Of a stretch of DNA of 64,000 bases, positions 31,638 to 42,671 are shown piece after piece (position 1 is the first letter of the stretch; each line of letters starts with the position of its first letter). This DNA comes from Cordilura impudica (Eukaryota > Arthropoda > Insecta > Diptera > Scathophagidae). The notes under the pieces were generated by a model. It had not been told where the DNA came from and searched no databases. It worked only from the letters and a program-made list of their open reading frames with translations. Position numbers and translations under genes: made by a program. The DNA lies in assembly GCA_963682025.1 (NCBI GenBank), contig OY821521.1, forward strand, positions 120,452,020-120,516,019. The letters are read 5' to 3'.

Positions 31638-32760
31638 ATGGCCAAATCTTCATCAAAAAGAAAGCTTGTGAACAAGAAGATGACAAAACTTCCTCCGGGT
31701 TTTGTTAATCCGAACATTGCGTCAACTTCAAGCAACAGATTTAGCCTGCTTGCTGGCCTCAATGATATGGACGTAACTCCCGTATCAAATATTAACGATG
31801 TTAAGGAACACAAACCTTCATCCATTGTTGTAGAAGCTAACGCTTCATTTACAGAAATACAAAAGCTGCTTGGTAAGGATTGTATTTTCAAACGTACTTC
31901 AATTGGTACCAAAATTTTTGCTGCAAGTAATAAAATGTACGAATGCTACAAACAAATACTTAAAGAGAATAAGGTGGAGTTTCATTCTTATGGCTTCAAA
32001 GAAAATAGGTTATACGCCACCTTTTTACACGGTTTACCCCGCATAAGCTCTGAGGAAATCTCCGAGGAGTTAAAAAAACTACAACCTATCCCTTCTGCCG
32101 TAACTGAAATAGTCACCAAATTCAGTTCAAACAATAATGCTGTTTATAAAGTTCAATTTGTTCGTAAAAATTTTAATCCAACTGCCTTAAAACATGTACG
32201 AACAATTTTCAATATTATAATTTCTTGGAAAAAATACAAATCGAAATCCAGGAGCAGACCAACTCAATGCTGGAACTGCTTAATGTATGGCCATGGCGGT
32301 GAACATTGCCATCGAAGTGCTGCGTTTATGATATGTGCAGAACAACATCATACAAGTGTGTGTACGTTTAACACAAATGAAAAAAGACCGGCTGTTTTTA
32401 CATGCTTTAATTGCAAAAAACATGAAAAAGAGAGAACTGATCACGCTGCAAACGACATCAACTGTCCGTTACGTTCTCTCTATTTGGAAACTAGAACAAG
32501 AGTAACTTCCAAAAGTCATAACAACAGCAGGCAACAAAAAATATTTCATTTCAATCAAAGGTTGATTTCCCAAATTTAAGTAACAACAACACAAATTGTA
32601 ACAATAACATCAATAATAACAGCTAATCAGCTGAAAACAAACAACGATTTATTTAGCATTGATGAGCTTTTTGGTATTTGCACTACAGCTATGGATGATT
32701 TGCATAGGTGCACTTCAAAAGTACTATAAATCAAATTTTTAATGTCAATGGTAAAATACG
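31638..32760 (+). pseudogene. LINE-A copy 1 ORF1 (Gag-like)
   Basis: The ATG at 31638 opens a 313-codon frame. The N terminus is basic, followed by an NRFSLLAGL motif, an RNA-binding-like middle region and a zinc-knuckle block CWNCLMYGHGGEHC with further Cys/His pairs (about 32260-32480). After 32500 a frameshift relative to copy 3 replaces the Ser/Asn-rich tail, so the frame stops at 32579. In copy 3 the ORF continues and overlaps the ORF2 start (ATGGATTATACTAA). The protein would form particles with the LINE RNA. Confidence 0.85.
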
Positions 32761-32763
32761 CCC

Positions 32764-35734
32764 ATGGATTATACTAATAATTTAAACGAATTCAAGATGC
32801 TTCACTTGAATGCTAATGGCATTTCAAACTTTTCTAAATTAAAACAATTTGAGATAATAATAGAACGAGCAAATATTAAAAAAAAGTCTTTGAATGAAAC
32901 AAATCAGAAAATCAGAAAATCATAGACCCTATTTTAAAAATTATTATTTATATAGAAGTGACAGAACAGATGCAAGAGGAGGAGGAGTAGCTCTGTTAAT
33001 TCATAAATCTGTCGCTCATAAAAACCTCTTTATATCAAACACCTCATCAATCCAAAACATCTCAATTGAAGTTATTATAAATAATAGACCTATTGTTGTA
33101 TCTTCGTTATATTCACCAAGAATACCCATAACTTCTGTGCTGATATCTTGAATCTAACACCTTCCACCAAAGAATATATAGTTTTTGGTGACCTAAATGC
33201 CAAACATTGTTCTTGGAATTGCCGTTCAAATAATACGGCAGGATTCGCACTGAACAACCTACAGCAATCAAGCAATTTTTTCATACACTATCCTAATAGT
33301 CCAACCCTATTCCCCCATCAACACAATCACGAAGCATCCACAGTCGATATAATTTTAAGCAACTCCGCTTTAAATATAGAGGTCTTGCAGGTTGACCTCA
33401 ATTATTATGCTTATAGTGCAACCAACTGGAACATATATATGAATTTTTTAGACAATAAAATCACGTTAAATTCGTATGTATACAATACCACGGTAGTAAT
33501 TGATCAGGAAATACAAAAATGTATAAATGTAGTTTTCGAAGCAAGGGATGTGTCTACACCTAAAATAACCCAACAAAATAATTACACATTACCAGAAAGT
33601 ACTGTGAAATATATTAAACTAAGAAGAAGCTTTAAAAGAAAAAGCCAACGATCTTCAAATATAGCCGAGCAAAATTTTTATAATCAATGTACTAAGTTTC
33701 TAAGCAACATGATTGATAAAAGTATTAATTCGGAACGCAATAAGAAATGGGGTCAATTATTATCCAATTTAAAACCAGGTGATAATTCATTTTGGAAAAA
33801 AGCAGGAACTTGCGAGGAAAATGGAAACATCAAATCTCTCACTTTAAAGTTGGAAATACAAAAATAACATCTGATAAGGACAAGGCTGAAGTCCTGGCAA
33901 ATATATTTGTCCAAGCAAATAACCTCACTTCGAACTACAATCATTCAGCGGATACATTAATAAATTCAACAGTAAATAATTTTAAGAATGAAAATCCTAG
34001 TTCTGAATCAAGTAAAATAAAAATCCCCTGGTTTTGACAATGTTCCGAACCTACTCTTAAAGAAACTACCACTCAAAGCTCTAAAACTACTGGTTATAAT
34101 ATTTAACAGCTGCATCAAACTCAACTATTTCCCAAACCATTTCAAAAATGCTAGGTTATAGCTATTAACAAACCTAGCAAGCTATTAATAACCCAAACAG
34201 CTACAGACCTATCAGTCTATTAAGTAGCTTTGGTAAAATAATTGAAAAAATTCTCGTCTTAGTGAACTTGTAACGACCAATTCTATTGTTGCTAAAGAAC
34301 CATTTGGATTTAAAAAAGGACATAGCACTACTCACCAAATAAACAGAATTATAAATCAAATAATCACAAATAAAAACAATAAACGTTAAACGGGTCTAAT
34401 ATTGTTAGATATTGAAAAAGCTTTTACACCGTTTGGCATAATGGCCTCTTATTTAAAGTTCTTGATGCAAATATACCAAAATATTTATGCAAACTTATTT
34501 CAGATTTCATTCACGGCAGAAACTTTAAAGTTGCGATTAATAATGAAACATCATCTCCAAAAACCATTACCACAGGGTTAACTCAAGGATCAGTCTTGTC
34601 GCCATTGCTTTAATCGATATATACATCCGATTTCAAAGTCCCGAAATATATGAAAGTTGCTTACTACGCAGATGATACTGCGTTACTTTCTTCAAACAAA
34701 CTTACAAGTGCACTCCTGAAGAAAATGGAAAAGGGACTTGTAAAATGCAGTAAATATTTTCACAAATGGAAAATCAAAATTAATCTAACCAAGACCCAAG
34801 CAATAATTTTTTCATTCAACAAATCTCCCAAAAGACTGTCAAGACGTCATCTTCTTCTTGGATATAATACCATAGATGTACTTAATCATGTCAAATATCT
34901 CGGAGTTGTCTTGGACAAAAAGCTTACTTTTAAAGGCCAGTTTACACTATCACACTTTGTAATACGATCTGTCAGAAATTCGAGTATTATGAAAAAGTCG
35001 TATGATGTAAAAAGCTTTTGTTATGAAATTGACAGTCTGTAGGATTTCATTTTCGAAGTCCGATGGTTTTTGAAACATTTCTAAAAACTTGCCATTTTCA
35101 TCGGACCAGAGTTGTTTTTTTTTTGGTAATATTAAAAAAATGGTAAACAAAAACAAAGTGAAAATAAAATATAAATTTCAAAATAAATTTGCTTATTATT
35201 CTAAACAGTTGTTTTCATAAGACTTGAGTGTTATGGTGTAAATGGCCTAAGTATGCAGAAATAATGTCGGTACGACTTTATGACAGTCCGATGAATTTCA
35301 TCGGATTTTTATTTCGAAAAATCATACGACTGAGTGGTATCATGTAAATGGGCCTTAAACAACATATTATGGCTACGTGCCAAAAAGCTATAAAATCATT
35401 TAAAGTATTATGGCCACTACTAAATAGAAGGTCATTTCTAAACCCCAAAAACAAAAATCTACTCTTCAAAAGTGTTATAAGGCCAATATTAACATACGCG
35501 CGTCCTATTTGGAGTGACGGTCCGAACTGCCACCTAAAAGGCTTACAAATTATACAAAACAAATGTCTTAAAATGATAAATAAAAAGCCCTGGAGGTATC
35601 CTACAAATCTTCTTCATGAAGAAACAGGTTATGAAAAAATTATCGATATCATAACAAGGATTAATAACAATTACTTTGCCAAAATTGAAAATTCCTCTTA
35701 CCCACTGATAAGAGAATGTAGAGAATTAACGTAA
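32764..35734 (+). pseudogene. LINE-A copy 1 ORF2 (endonuclease, reverse transcriptase)
   Basis: From the ATG at 32764 the sequence encodes an AP-type endonuclease (HLNANGISNFSKLKQFE; DARGGGVALLIHKS; FGDLNAKHCSWNCRSNN; STVDIILSNS). A linker with KIKLRRSFKRKSQR follows, then RT (FGFKKGHSTTHQINRI-like, YADD at 34665-34676, KTQAIIF, HVKYLGVVLDKKLTF), and a C-terminal RPILTYARPIW...IQNKCLKMI block to the stop at 35732. The MITE 34934-35355 cuts it, and frameshifts and stops lie at about 32890, 33130, 33810, 34030 and 34240-34640. Expected activity is target nicking and target-primed reverse transcription. This copy is dead. Confidence 0.87.
34934..35355. mobile_element. 422-bp MITE with TAA target duplication (PIF/Harbinger-like)
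   Basis: Ends AGGCCAGTTTACACTATCAC (34934) and, inverted, AGGCCCATTTACATGATACC (to 35355). TAA is duplicated at 34931-34933 and 35356-35358. Comparison with LINE-A copies at 39930 and 48460 shows an uninterrupted site with one TAA. A 3-bp TWA duplication fits PIF/Harbinger. No coding capacity. Confidence 0.85.
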
Positions 35735-35763
35735 AATTAAAAAGAAATCACCAAATTGAAAAT

Positions 35764-35814
35764 TATGTGCTTATAGAGGTCTATTATTTCTAATAAACCT
35801 CCTATAAGCACATA
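35764..35814 (+). other. Conserved hairpin in the LINE-A 3' UTR
   Basis: TATGTGCTTATAG-AGGT pairs with ACCT-C-CTATAAGCACATA around an inner ATTA/TAAT stem and a short loop. The same structure occurs in the other two LINE-A 3' UTRs (39473-39522 and 48030-48080, minus strand). It is a candidate recognition element for the LINE reverse transcriptase. Confidence 0.75.
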
Positions 35815-36023
35815 AATATTTTCAGATATTATTTGAATTTATTAAATCATATAAAGGTTTTTTTCCTCCCATTTTCCTTTAAAAATCATTAAAAAATTAA
35901 ATAAAAACTATTTAATATCTTTAGATCCTATATATTATATGTGAAGATAATATGAGATCTTATGTGAATATTAAATTTGTTAAAATATGTAAATAAAGGA
36001 AGAATATATAATTGAAAAAAATT

Positions 36024-36650
36024 TACAATTTTTAAGGCAGTTGGATTAAAATTTTTACGAACAAATTGAACGTTGGTGACTATTTCAGCCACGGAAGAAG
36101 CGGATAGGTTGTAGTTTTTAGCTCTTCGGTGATGTCCTCAGAGTTTATGCGGGGTAAACCGTGTAAAAAGGTTGTGTATAACCTATTATCTTTGGAGCCA
36201 TATGAAACTCCATTTTACTCTCTTTGAGAATTTGTTTGTAGCATTCGTACAATTCTTTACTTAGAGCAAAAATTTTTGTACCAATTGAAGTACGTTTGAA
36301 AATACAATCTTTACCAAGTAGTTTTCGTATTTCTGCAAATGAGGCGTTAGCTTCTACAACAATTGGTGGAGGTTTGTGTTGTTTAACATCATTAATATTT
36401 GATACAAGAGTTACGTCCATATCATTCAGGCCAGCAAGCAGGCTAAATCTGTTGCTGGAAGTTGACGCGATGTTCGGGTTAACAAAACCCCGAGAAAGTT
36501 TTGTCATCTTCTTGTTCGCATGGAGCTTTCTTTTAGAAGATGATTTGGCCATCGCTAAATTTTTATTCCTGTTTTAAGCTGAATTGACTACCACGTGAAT
36601 TCAAATGAGATCAAGAATAGGCAATTGCAAAAACAAAAATATACACTTGT
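36024..36650 (-). pseudogene. LINE-A 5' fragment (5' UTR and ORF1 N terminus), inverted
   Basis: The ORF1 start ATG is at 36552 on the minus strand, with the KSSSKRK and NRFSLLAGL motifs. The frame runs to about 36145 and decays beyond. The 5' UTR to about 36650 matches the other copies up to ACACTTGT and then diverges, so the first bases of the element are missing. The 3' part (rest of ORF1 and all of ORF2) is absent. It lies tail-to-tail against copy 1. Confidence 0.85.
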
Positions 36651-36822
36651 AATTTGTTTTTATTGTTTACACACCACTAGTTTTTTTTTATTATCATAAC
36701 AAATCAAAAATCATTCGTAGTTTGCTCTTCAACGAATAAACATCATTTTCGTCGCGTCAATCCTCCGCGTAAAGGGAAAAACGTTTCCGGTTTTTTTTTT
36801 GTTTTGTGGGCCTCAATGTTGC
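36651..36822. other. Unassigned spacer
   Basis: AT-rich non-coding sequence without recognisable elements. Confidence 0.45.
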
Positions 36823-37110
36823 TGCTTGGCATAAAGTTGGGTTATGTACCTAAGTTTATGCTTTCTGCAGTAATTCATGTTTCCTCGAATAAATGTCTTT
36901 TTCGTAGTTTCTTGTATTTCCGGTTGCTGATCAGCATGCATTTAGGTTATGTACCGAAATGCATGCTTTCTGGTTGTGTTACATAACGGATCGCTTTGAT
37001 AGTTTTAATGATTGAAATCAAATGGCTCTCCATAACCTCACTTGCGAAGGCATAGGTTGTGTAGGGATCCATATATCGTATAACCTGGCATTATGACTAG
37101 CTGGAGCTAG
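36823..37110. repeat. Diverged module of the 3.2-kb element family, with internal duplication
   Basis: GCATGCATTTAGGTTATGTACC (quoted in part), a following ATGCATGC and AACCTC...GGTTGTGTAGGG match the right-hand part of the 3.2-kb element (30010-30180, 43990-44170) in the orientation of copy 2. A second, more diverged version of GTTGCTG...GGTTATGTACC...ATGCTTTCT precedes it by about 92 bp, which makes an internal tandem duplication. Confidence 0.65.
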
Positions 37111-37719
37111 CGCCAACCTAAGTACATCAGAAAAAAAAAAACAAATAAAAAATATTCCTTTTAATATAGTTGACTTAAGTTATTTTAATAATTTGTATAA
37201 ATACTTTGATTGATATGGATAACAAAGAGGTTTCTAAGCGCAAGCGTTCCTTATCCGCAATAGAAAACGGGTCGCTCCTTATTTTTGTAAATTTTCTTTT
37301 AACGATCATTTCAGATTTGAGCAATAGTTTCTATTCTACACAAAATACACTTAATATATAAAAATTTTTCAATAAAAATATTTCTTACCAATTCCATTAA
37401 TCATATATAGCGTGTCCACTATTTATTAAAAAAAATCAACTAACTTCCATCGATTTTGAAAACAAACACAAAGCAAAAAGGGTCGAACCAATTTTAAAAT
37501 TCTGTTATTTACACAAGGTTTAAGCTAAAATTCGATTATGAATACAATTTTATGGGTTTTTGCTTAAAATGGTTTTGAAATGCTGTTTAAAATTTTTATG
37601 AATACAGCTGATAAAGTTTTAACAATTATCAAATATTGAACAGGATATTTCTAAGAAATAAAAATTATACAATTTTAAAATTCTTAGGCAGAACGATTTT
37701 TTTTTATAAATTTAGTCTA
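37111..37719. other. Unassigned non-coding sequence
   Basis: AT-rich. A short plus-strand frame from ATG 37213 begins with a lysine-rich MDNKEVSKRKRS, but it is about 48 codons long and has no support, so I do not call it a gene. Confidence 0.45.
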
Positions 37720-38530
37720 TTAGGCGGAATTATTTTTCTTCCATATTTCGATGTATACAATTTTTGTATTAATTTCATCGCTACCATTTTCTTTATTGCT
37801 TATATTAACATTTTTATAAGTACTATTCATATTAACATTGCCATTATCCATTATTACACTATTGTTAGAATTCTCATCGGCATCTTTAAATTCATAATAC
37901 ATATTTCCATTATCAACATTTAAATTGTGTCCAGGCTTCCGAGCGCCTAATTTCATTATATGTTGCCTACTTCGCCTATAAATAACTCCATGTTCATCCT
38001 TTAACAAAAACGACATAGACGCTTTGCATTTTTAATGATTTTTCCCTTTAAACCATGCTGACGTAGGATTTTTTCTAAAAAAAAATTTCTCACCTACTAA
38101 AACAGGTTCTAGGTTAACTGAATTTCTATTGTGGTATTCAGAGGATTTTACTTGTCTTGGGTTTTGGATCCTTTGATCCAATGCGCGATTTTCTCCTCAT
38201 CAGTAATTCTGAAGGATTTGGCAAGTTATTCTTAGGTATCGTCCTATGATTAAAAATGCTATATATTGATCTGTACCAGAATCTTTGCACTTATTTAATA
38301 TGTTCTTATCTGTCTAAATGGATCTTTCTGCACGACCATTAGCTCGAGGCAAATAAAGGCTTGAAGTAGTATAATCGGTACTCCAATCAATTCAAAATTG
38401 TTTGAAATTTTCCGAATTAAATGGTGGTCCGTTATTAGAAACTAAAAGTTTGGAAATACCATGCATTGCAAAATAAATAAATTGAACCTCTTCCCATACT
38501 TTGACAGCTTTCGTTTATTCTTGAACAAAA
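37720..38530 (-). pseudogene. pol: Gypsy-type integrase remnant, C-terminal half
   Basis: On the minus strand, from right to left: FAMHGISKLLVSNNGPPFNS (about 38480-38420), which is the core block around the second catalytic Asp (here Asn in SNNG, a changed key residue), then SLYLPRANGRAERSI with the catalytic Glu (about 38365-38325). A degraded stretch with stops follows, then an EDGVIYRRSRQH-type end motif (38016-37960). The order and motifs fit the integrase end of a Ty3/gypsy element of a different lineage from gypsy1 and gypsy2. No LTR or RT is attached. It ends where plus-strand relict coding sequence begins. Confidence 0.75.
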
Positions 38531-38546
38531 TGCCATGATGTAGGCT

Positions 38547-38772
38547 TTGTGTATGCATGGCATCATTTCACAGACCAATGTGCCATACAATACAAGAACA
38601 GAAAAATCTTTTAAAACTTGTGCGAACACAAAAACGATTTTTCTATTGGTGCTGAACATTCCTTTTTTGCTACTAACCACGGAAAATCTGTTTGTGATGG
38701 ATTGGGAGGAACGGTTAAGCGTATATTAAGAAAAGCTAGACTTCAACTACCTGATGATAAACAAATAAAAAC
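38547..38772 (+). pseudogene. Relict transposon-type protein, first part (HGK...DGLGGTVKR motif)
   Basis: The plus strand reads with one stop as DQCAIQYKNRK, CEHKNDFSIGAEHSFF, then ATNHGKSVCDGLGGTVKR and a basic helix up to the LINE-A target duplication. I recall the HGKG-x-x-DGIGG-x-x-KR signature from widespread uncharacterised, probably transposon-encoded proteins of arthropods and cnidarians. The function is unknown. Its continuation lies 22 kb away at 60877-61245, beyond the nested insertions. Confidence 0.65.
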
Positions 38773-38941
38773 TTTCAATTTCAATTATATATTCTTCCTT
38801 TATTTACATATTTTAACAAATTTGATATTTTCATATGAGATATTATCTTTACATATAGATATTGCATAATATATAGGATCTAAAGATATTAAATAGTTTT
38901 TATTTTATTTTTTAATGATTTTTAAAGGAAAATGGGAGTAA

Positions 38942-39430
38942 AGGTGCTATTACATGATGTGTTTTTTACATTTTACTGTCAAATTTTCCCACAACAAAAG
39001 TTGTACGCATTGTGTGATACATATGAAACATTGTTCATGTACAATACATGAGGAAAGTCACATGTACATATTTCAATTAGAACAGGTTCTATTATGCAAA
39101 CAAACATATGAAAATACAAGACTGCTTGTGCCGAAAGAAAAACAGAGTAAATTTTAAAGATTAATATTGAAAGAAAAATAAATTGTTTAGTATTAATTAA
39201 CAATTAAAAAATATATATACTTTTTTTTAACAATAAATTTTTGTAAATTCACAAATTAAATCAGCTGTTGTTTACATTTAGAGGTTATGTCGTACGGAAA
39301 TACATATGCACGTGTGATAGCAAAAATTATGAATCGTATGTAAAAGACAATTTTGACAGACATGCGGAATTTCATATGGATAAAAAAAGTGACAGTACAT
39401 ATGTAAAAAACACTTCGTTTAATAGCACCT
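38942..39430. mobile_element. 489-bp MITE with TAA target duplication (PIF/Harbinger-like)
   Basis: Terminal repeats AGGTGCTATTACATGATGTG (38942) and, inverted, AGGTGCTATTAAACGAAGTG (to 39430). TAA flanks at 38939-38941 and 39431-39433. LINE-A copies 1 and 3 lack the insertion at this 3' UTR site. The start AGG..CTATTA resembles the MITE at 34934 but the interiors differ. Confidence 0.87.
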
Positions 39431-39433
39431 TAA

Positions 39434-41118
39434 ACAAACCTTTATATGATTTCAAATACTGTCTGAAAATATTATGTGCTTATAGGAGGTTTATTAGAAA
39501 TAATAGACCTCTATAAGCATATGTATAATATTCAATTTGGTGATTTCTTTATAATTTTACGTTATTTCTCTACATTCTCTTATCAGTGGGTAAGAGGAAT
39601 TTTCAATTTTGGCAAAGTAATTGTTATTAATCCTTGTTATGAAATCGTTAATTTTTTCATAACCTGTTTCTTCATGAAGAAGATTTGTAGGATACCTCCA
39701 GGGCTTTTTATTTATCATTTTAAGACATTTGTTTTGTATAATTTGTAAGCGTTTTAGGTGGCAGTTGGCAGCGTCACTCCAAATAGGACACGCGTATGTT
39801 AATATTGGCCTTATAACACTTTTGAAGAGGAGATTTTTGTTTTTGGGATTTAGAAATGACCTTCTATTTAGTAGTGGCCATAATGCTTTAAATGATTTTA
39901 TAGCTTTTTGGCACGTAGCCATAATATGTCGTTTAAATGTAAGCTTTTTGTCCAAGACAACTCCGAGATATTTGACCTCGTTAAGTACATTTATGGTATT
40001 ATTTCCAATAAGAAGATGACGTCTTGACAGTCTTTTGGGAGATTTGTTGAATGGAAAAATTATTGCTTGGGTCTTGTTTGGATTAATTTTGATTTTCCTT
40101 TTGTGGAAATATTTAGTGCAATTAACAAGACCCTTTCCCATTTTCTTCAGGAGTGCACTTGTAAGTTTGTTTGAAGAAATAAACGCTGTATCATCTGCGA
40201 AATAAGCAATTTTCTTATATTTTGGGACTTTTAAATCAGATGTATGTATATATCGAGTAAAGCAATGGTGACAAGACTGATCCTTGATGTAACCCTGTGG
40301 TCATGGTTTTTGGAGATGATGTTTCAATATTAATCGAAACTTCAAAGCTTCTGCCGTGGATTAAATCTGAAATAAGTTTACATAGATATTTTGGTATATT
40401 TGCATCAAGAAGTTTATATAAATGGCCTTTATGCCAAACGGTGTCAAACGCTTCGCAATATCTAACAATATTACATCCGTTGAACGTTTGTTTTTATTGG
40501 TGATTATTTGATTTTTAATTCTGCTTATTTGATGAGTAGTGCTATGCTCAAATTGTTCTTTAACAACAATAGAATTGGTCATTACAAGTTCACTAAGACA
40601 GAATGTAGTATTTTTTTAAATATTTTAACTAAGTTATTTAATAGACTAATAGGTCTATAGCTATTTGGTTATTTTTTGGCTTACTAGGTTTGTTGATAGC
40701 TATAACCTTAGCATTCTTGAAATTGTTTGGGAAATAGTGGAGTTTGATGCAGCTGTTAAATATTATAACCAGTAATTTTAAAGCTTTGAGTAATAGTTTC
40801 TATAAGTAGTAGTAGTAGTAGTTTCTATAAGAGCAGGTTGGGAACATTACCAAAACCAGGGAATTTTGAGGGTTTTATTGATGAGACAATATTCATTACT
40901 TCTTCAAGAGATGTATAAATTGCTGATTCAGAACTAGGATTTTAATACTAAAAATTAATTACTGTTGTATTTATTAATGTATCCGCTGAGTTCGAAGTGA
41001 GGTTATTTGCTTGGACAAATGTATTTGCCAGGATTTCAGCCTTGTCCTTCTCAGATGTTATTTTTGTATTTCCAATTTTAAAGTGAGAGTGATTTTTTCC
41101 TTTTACTCACAAGTTCCT
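39434..41118 (-). pseudogene. LINE-A copy 2: 3' UTR and ORF2 reverse transcriptase part
   Basis: The 3' UTR hairpin is at 39473-39522. The minus strand then carries the end of ORF2 from the stop near 39557: C-terminal KPWRYPTNLLHEETGYEKI, RPILTYACPIWSD, KSFKALWPLLNRRSF, KYLGVVLDKKLTF and KTQAIIFPFNKSPKRL up to about 40141, then a degraded YADD region (CGAAATAAGC instead of the usual codons, about 40200) and decayed upstream RT to 41105. Short deletions and stops are common. The piece ends at the TCCT duplication of gypsy2. Confidence 0.87.
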
Positions 41119-41456
41119 TGTAGCGTGTTTGATTATTCGTTGTTACCATGCCTTCAGCATGTAACTCAAAACTCTACTTGTTAAGTTTTAATTGTCAACA
41201 CTGCACTATAGCTGACCAACATGTATTATTTTAACGTCATAATACGGTAGTTTAGTTTTAAGAATAGAACTAAGGTGTGGATGTATGTGTAGGCGTGTGT
41301 ATTTTAGGTGTAGTTACGGTAGAAATAGAATTGACAATAACAAGAGAATTCAGTCTTGATGTAATAAATAAAGACAACGGTCTTTTAATAATAGCTCTTC
41401 GAAGCATACAAAAAACAAAAGTGTTTTATTTGAGAATATAAGTGATACCTATATCA
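41119..41456 (+). repeat. 5' LTR of gypsy2
   Basis: It starts TGTAGCGTGTTTGATTATTC and ends GATACCTATATCA. AATAAATAAAG at about 41362-41372 is a likely polyadenylation signal. It lacks two short segments present in the 3' LTR. Confidence 0.92.
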
Positions 41457-41470
41457 TGGCGACCGTGAAC
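41457..41470 (+). promoter_or_regulatory. Primer-binding site, tRNA-Arg type
   Basis: TGGCGACCGTGAAC starts at the base after the 5' LTR. The 412/mdg1 group uses tRNA-Arg with TGGCGACCGTGAC. Confidence 0.82.
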
Positions 41471-41617
41471 TAGAGCATCTGCAATAAAAGGATAATGTGA
41501 AAAAAAATGGAACAAACACAAAATAATGGCAAAACAAAAAGAAAATAGTGACCTCTAACAAATTAACCACAAATTTACTCAAAATTTAATTATTGCTGGA
41601 TACGAAGTATACCATGT

Positions 41618-41872
41618 AAACACAAAAAAAACAGTGGCTAAATATTCGAGAAAAATATTTTATAACATAACAACTTGAAAATAATATTAAAAAGAAAAGA
41701 GATAAACACAAAAAAACAGTGGCTTTAAATACTCGAGAAAAAATTTTTACAACATAACAACTTGAAAATAATATTAAAAAGAAAAGACATAAACACAAAA
41801 AAACAGTGGCTTTAAAAACTCGAGAAAAATTTTTATGTCATAATAACTTGAAAATCAATACTCGAAGTTAAT
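41618..41872. repeat. 86-87-bp tandem repeat in the gypsy2 leader, three copies
   Basis: Units start AAACACAAAAAAA-CAGTGGC at 41618, 41704 and 41791, with CTCGAGAAAAA and ATAACAACTTGAAAAT inside each. The third unit is truncated. Minus-strand open frames here are repeat artefacts. Confidence 0.92.
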
Positions 41873-42452
41873 CAAACTCAACTTTTGTTCTGGGCCATTA
41901 CAAATACTTAAATGGCGAATGATGCAACGGGTGGCCGCTACACCCGCAACGAAAAGCAACAGGAGCAGCAACGAGTGACGCAACATAAACAGTAACAACA
42001 TCCAATATACAACCCGGAGACAGATAAGTTGCAATGCGATTTTATATATATATACATATTTTTTTACAATTATAGCTTATCATAAAATCCTTTTAAATTA
42101 CAAACTATGATATCATCATTATTTTAAAAGAAAAAAAAGGTGTCAATGCAACCTTAATAAATATTAAAATCATATTTATATATATCTTTATTTTTTGTTT
42201 TGATGTTATTTCTATACAAAATTGATTAAGAAATTTTCGGAATGATTGATAGAAACAAAATATCTGTAAATTTAATGAACGGAGAATAGAAAAGAAGATT
42301 CAAAAAGAAAAAATAAATTTTTTTTCATTGACATAAATAAAAGTTCCGTACATTTTTCGGACAGTGACTAACCAACTTAATTACATCGTTGAAATAATTT
42401 TTTTGAAAGAGAGGACATTTAGGATAATAGAATAGGAAAATAAAAGGATATT
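41873..42452 (+). other. gypsy2 leader, no supported gene
   Basis: A 26-codon frame starts with ATGGCGAATGATGCAACG at 41913 and is Gln- and Arg-rich (NEKQQEQQRVTQHKQ). It may be a leader peptide, but there is no comparison to support it. The rest is AT-rich. Confidence 0.45.
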
Positions 42453-42671
42453 ATGGGGAAGACAGAGTCGAAATTGGAGAAGCCTAACGCGAATGTGATA
42501 ACTAATGTGGAATTAGTTGATCACACGTCCCAGATCTATTCCGTATGGTTCCTCCTTTTGTGTATTACGATTATGACAGGTGCGAACTTATTACTAAAAC
42601 TGTACCTCCTCCACAAGAGATCACTGCGTAAAAAGTACGCAAATAGGGCTGATAACTTGGACAAAATTTAG
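42453..42671 (+). CDS. Small single-pass membrane protein in the gypsy2 leader, 72 aa
   Basis: An intact frame of 72 codons lies between the primer site and gag. The N terminus MGKTESK fits the N-myristoylation consensus (Gly2, Ser6). A polar stretch follows, then one hydrophobic segment of about 20 residues (VWFLLLCITIMTGANLLLKL, residues 31-50) and a basic tail with RSLRKKY and a final NLDKI. The topology suggests a membrane-tethered protein with a cytoplasmic basic tail. It is the only undamaged frame of the element, although gag and pol are broken. Small upstream ORFs are known in some 412/mdg1-type elements, but I cannot confirm homology. The function is unknown. Confidence 0.65.
   Translation: MGKTESKLEKPNANVITNVELVDHTSQIYSVWFLLLCITIMTGANLLLKLYLLHKRSLRKKYANRADNLDKI

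Larger units (their letters stand above)
31461..36023 (+). mobile_element. LINE-A copy 1 (Jockey-type), full length, with MITE insertion
   Basis: The copy starts at TCAGTTCGAATCTAA, the same 5' end seen at 52007 and 60864 in the minus-strand copies. It contains 5' UTR, ORF1, ORF2 and a 3' UTR with a strong hairpin, and ends in AATTGAAAAAAA at about 36022. A 422-bp MITE interrupts ORF2 (34934-35355). Both ORFs carry lesions, so it is inactive. Right after its 3' end lies an inverted 5' fragment of the same family (36024-36650). Confidence 0.88.

Noticed and set aside
36024..36650. Twin-priming inversion of LINE-A copy 1
   Set aside because: Twin priming puts the inverted part on the 5' side of the tail-bearing part. 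Here the inverted 5' fragment lies beyond the 3' end of a full-length copy.
37213..37359. Short lysine-rich plus-strand frame as a gene
   Set aside because: About 48 codons, no motif, no splice or comparative support.
41586..41798. Hydrophobic minus-strand open frame (70 codons)
   Set aside because: It is a translation of the 86-bp tandem repeat.
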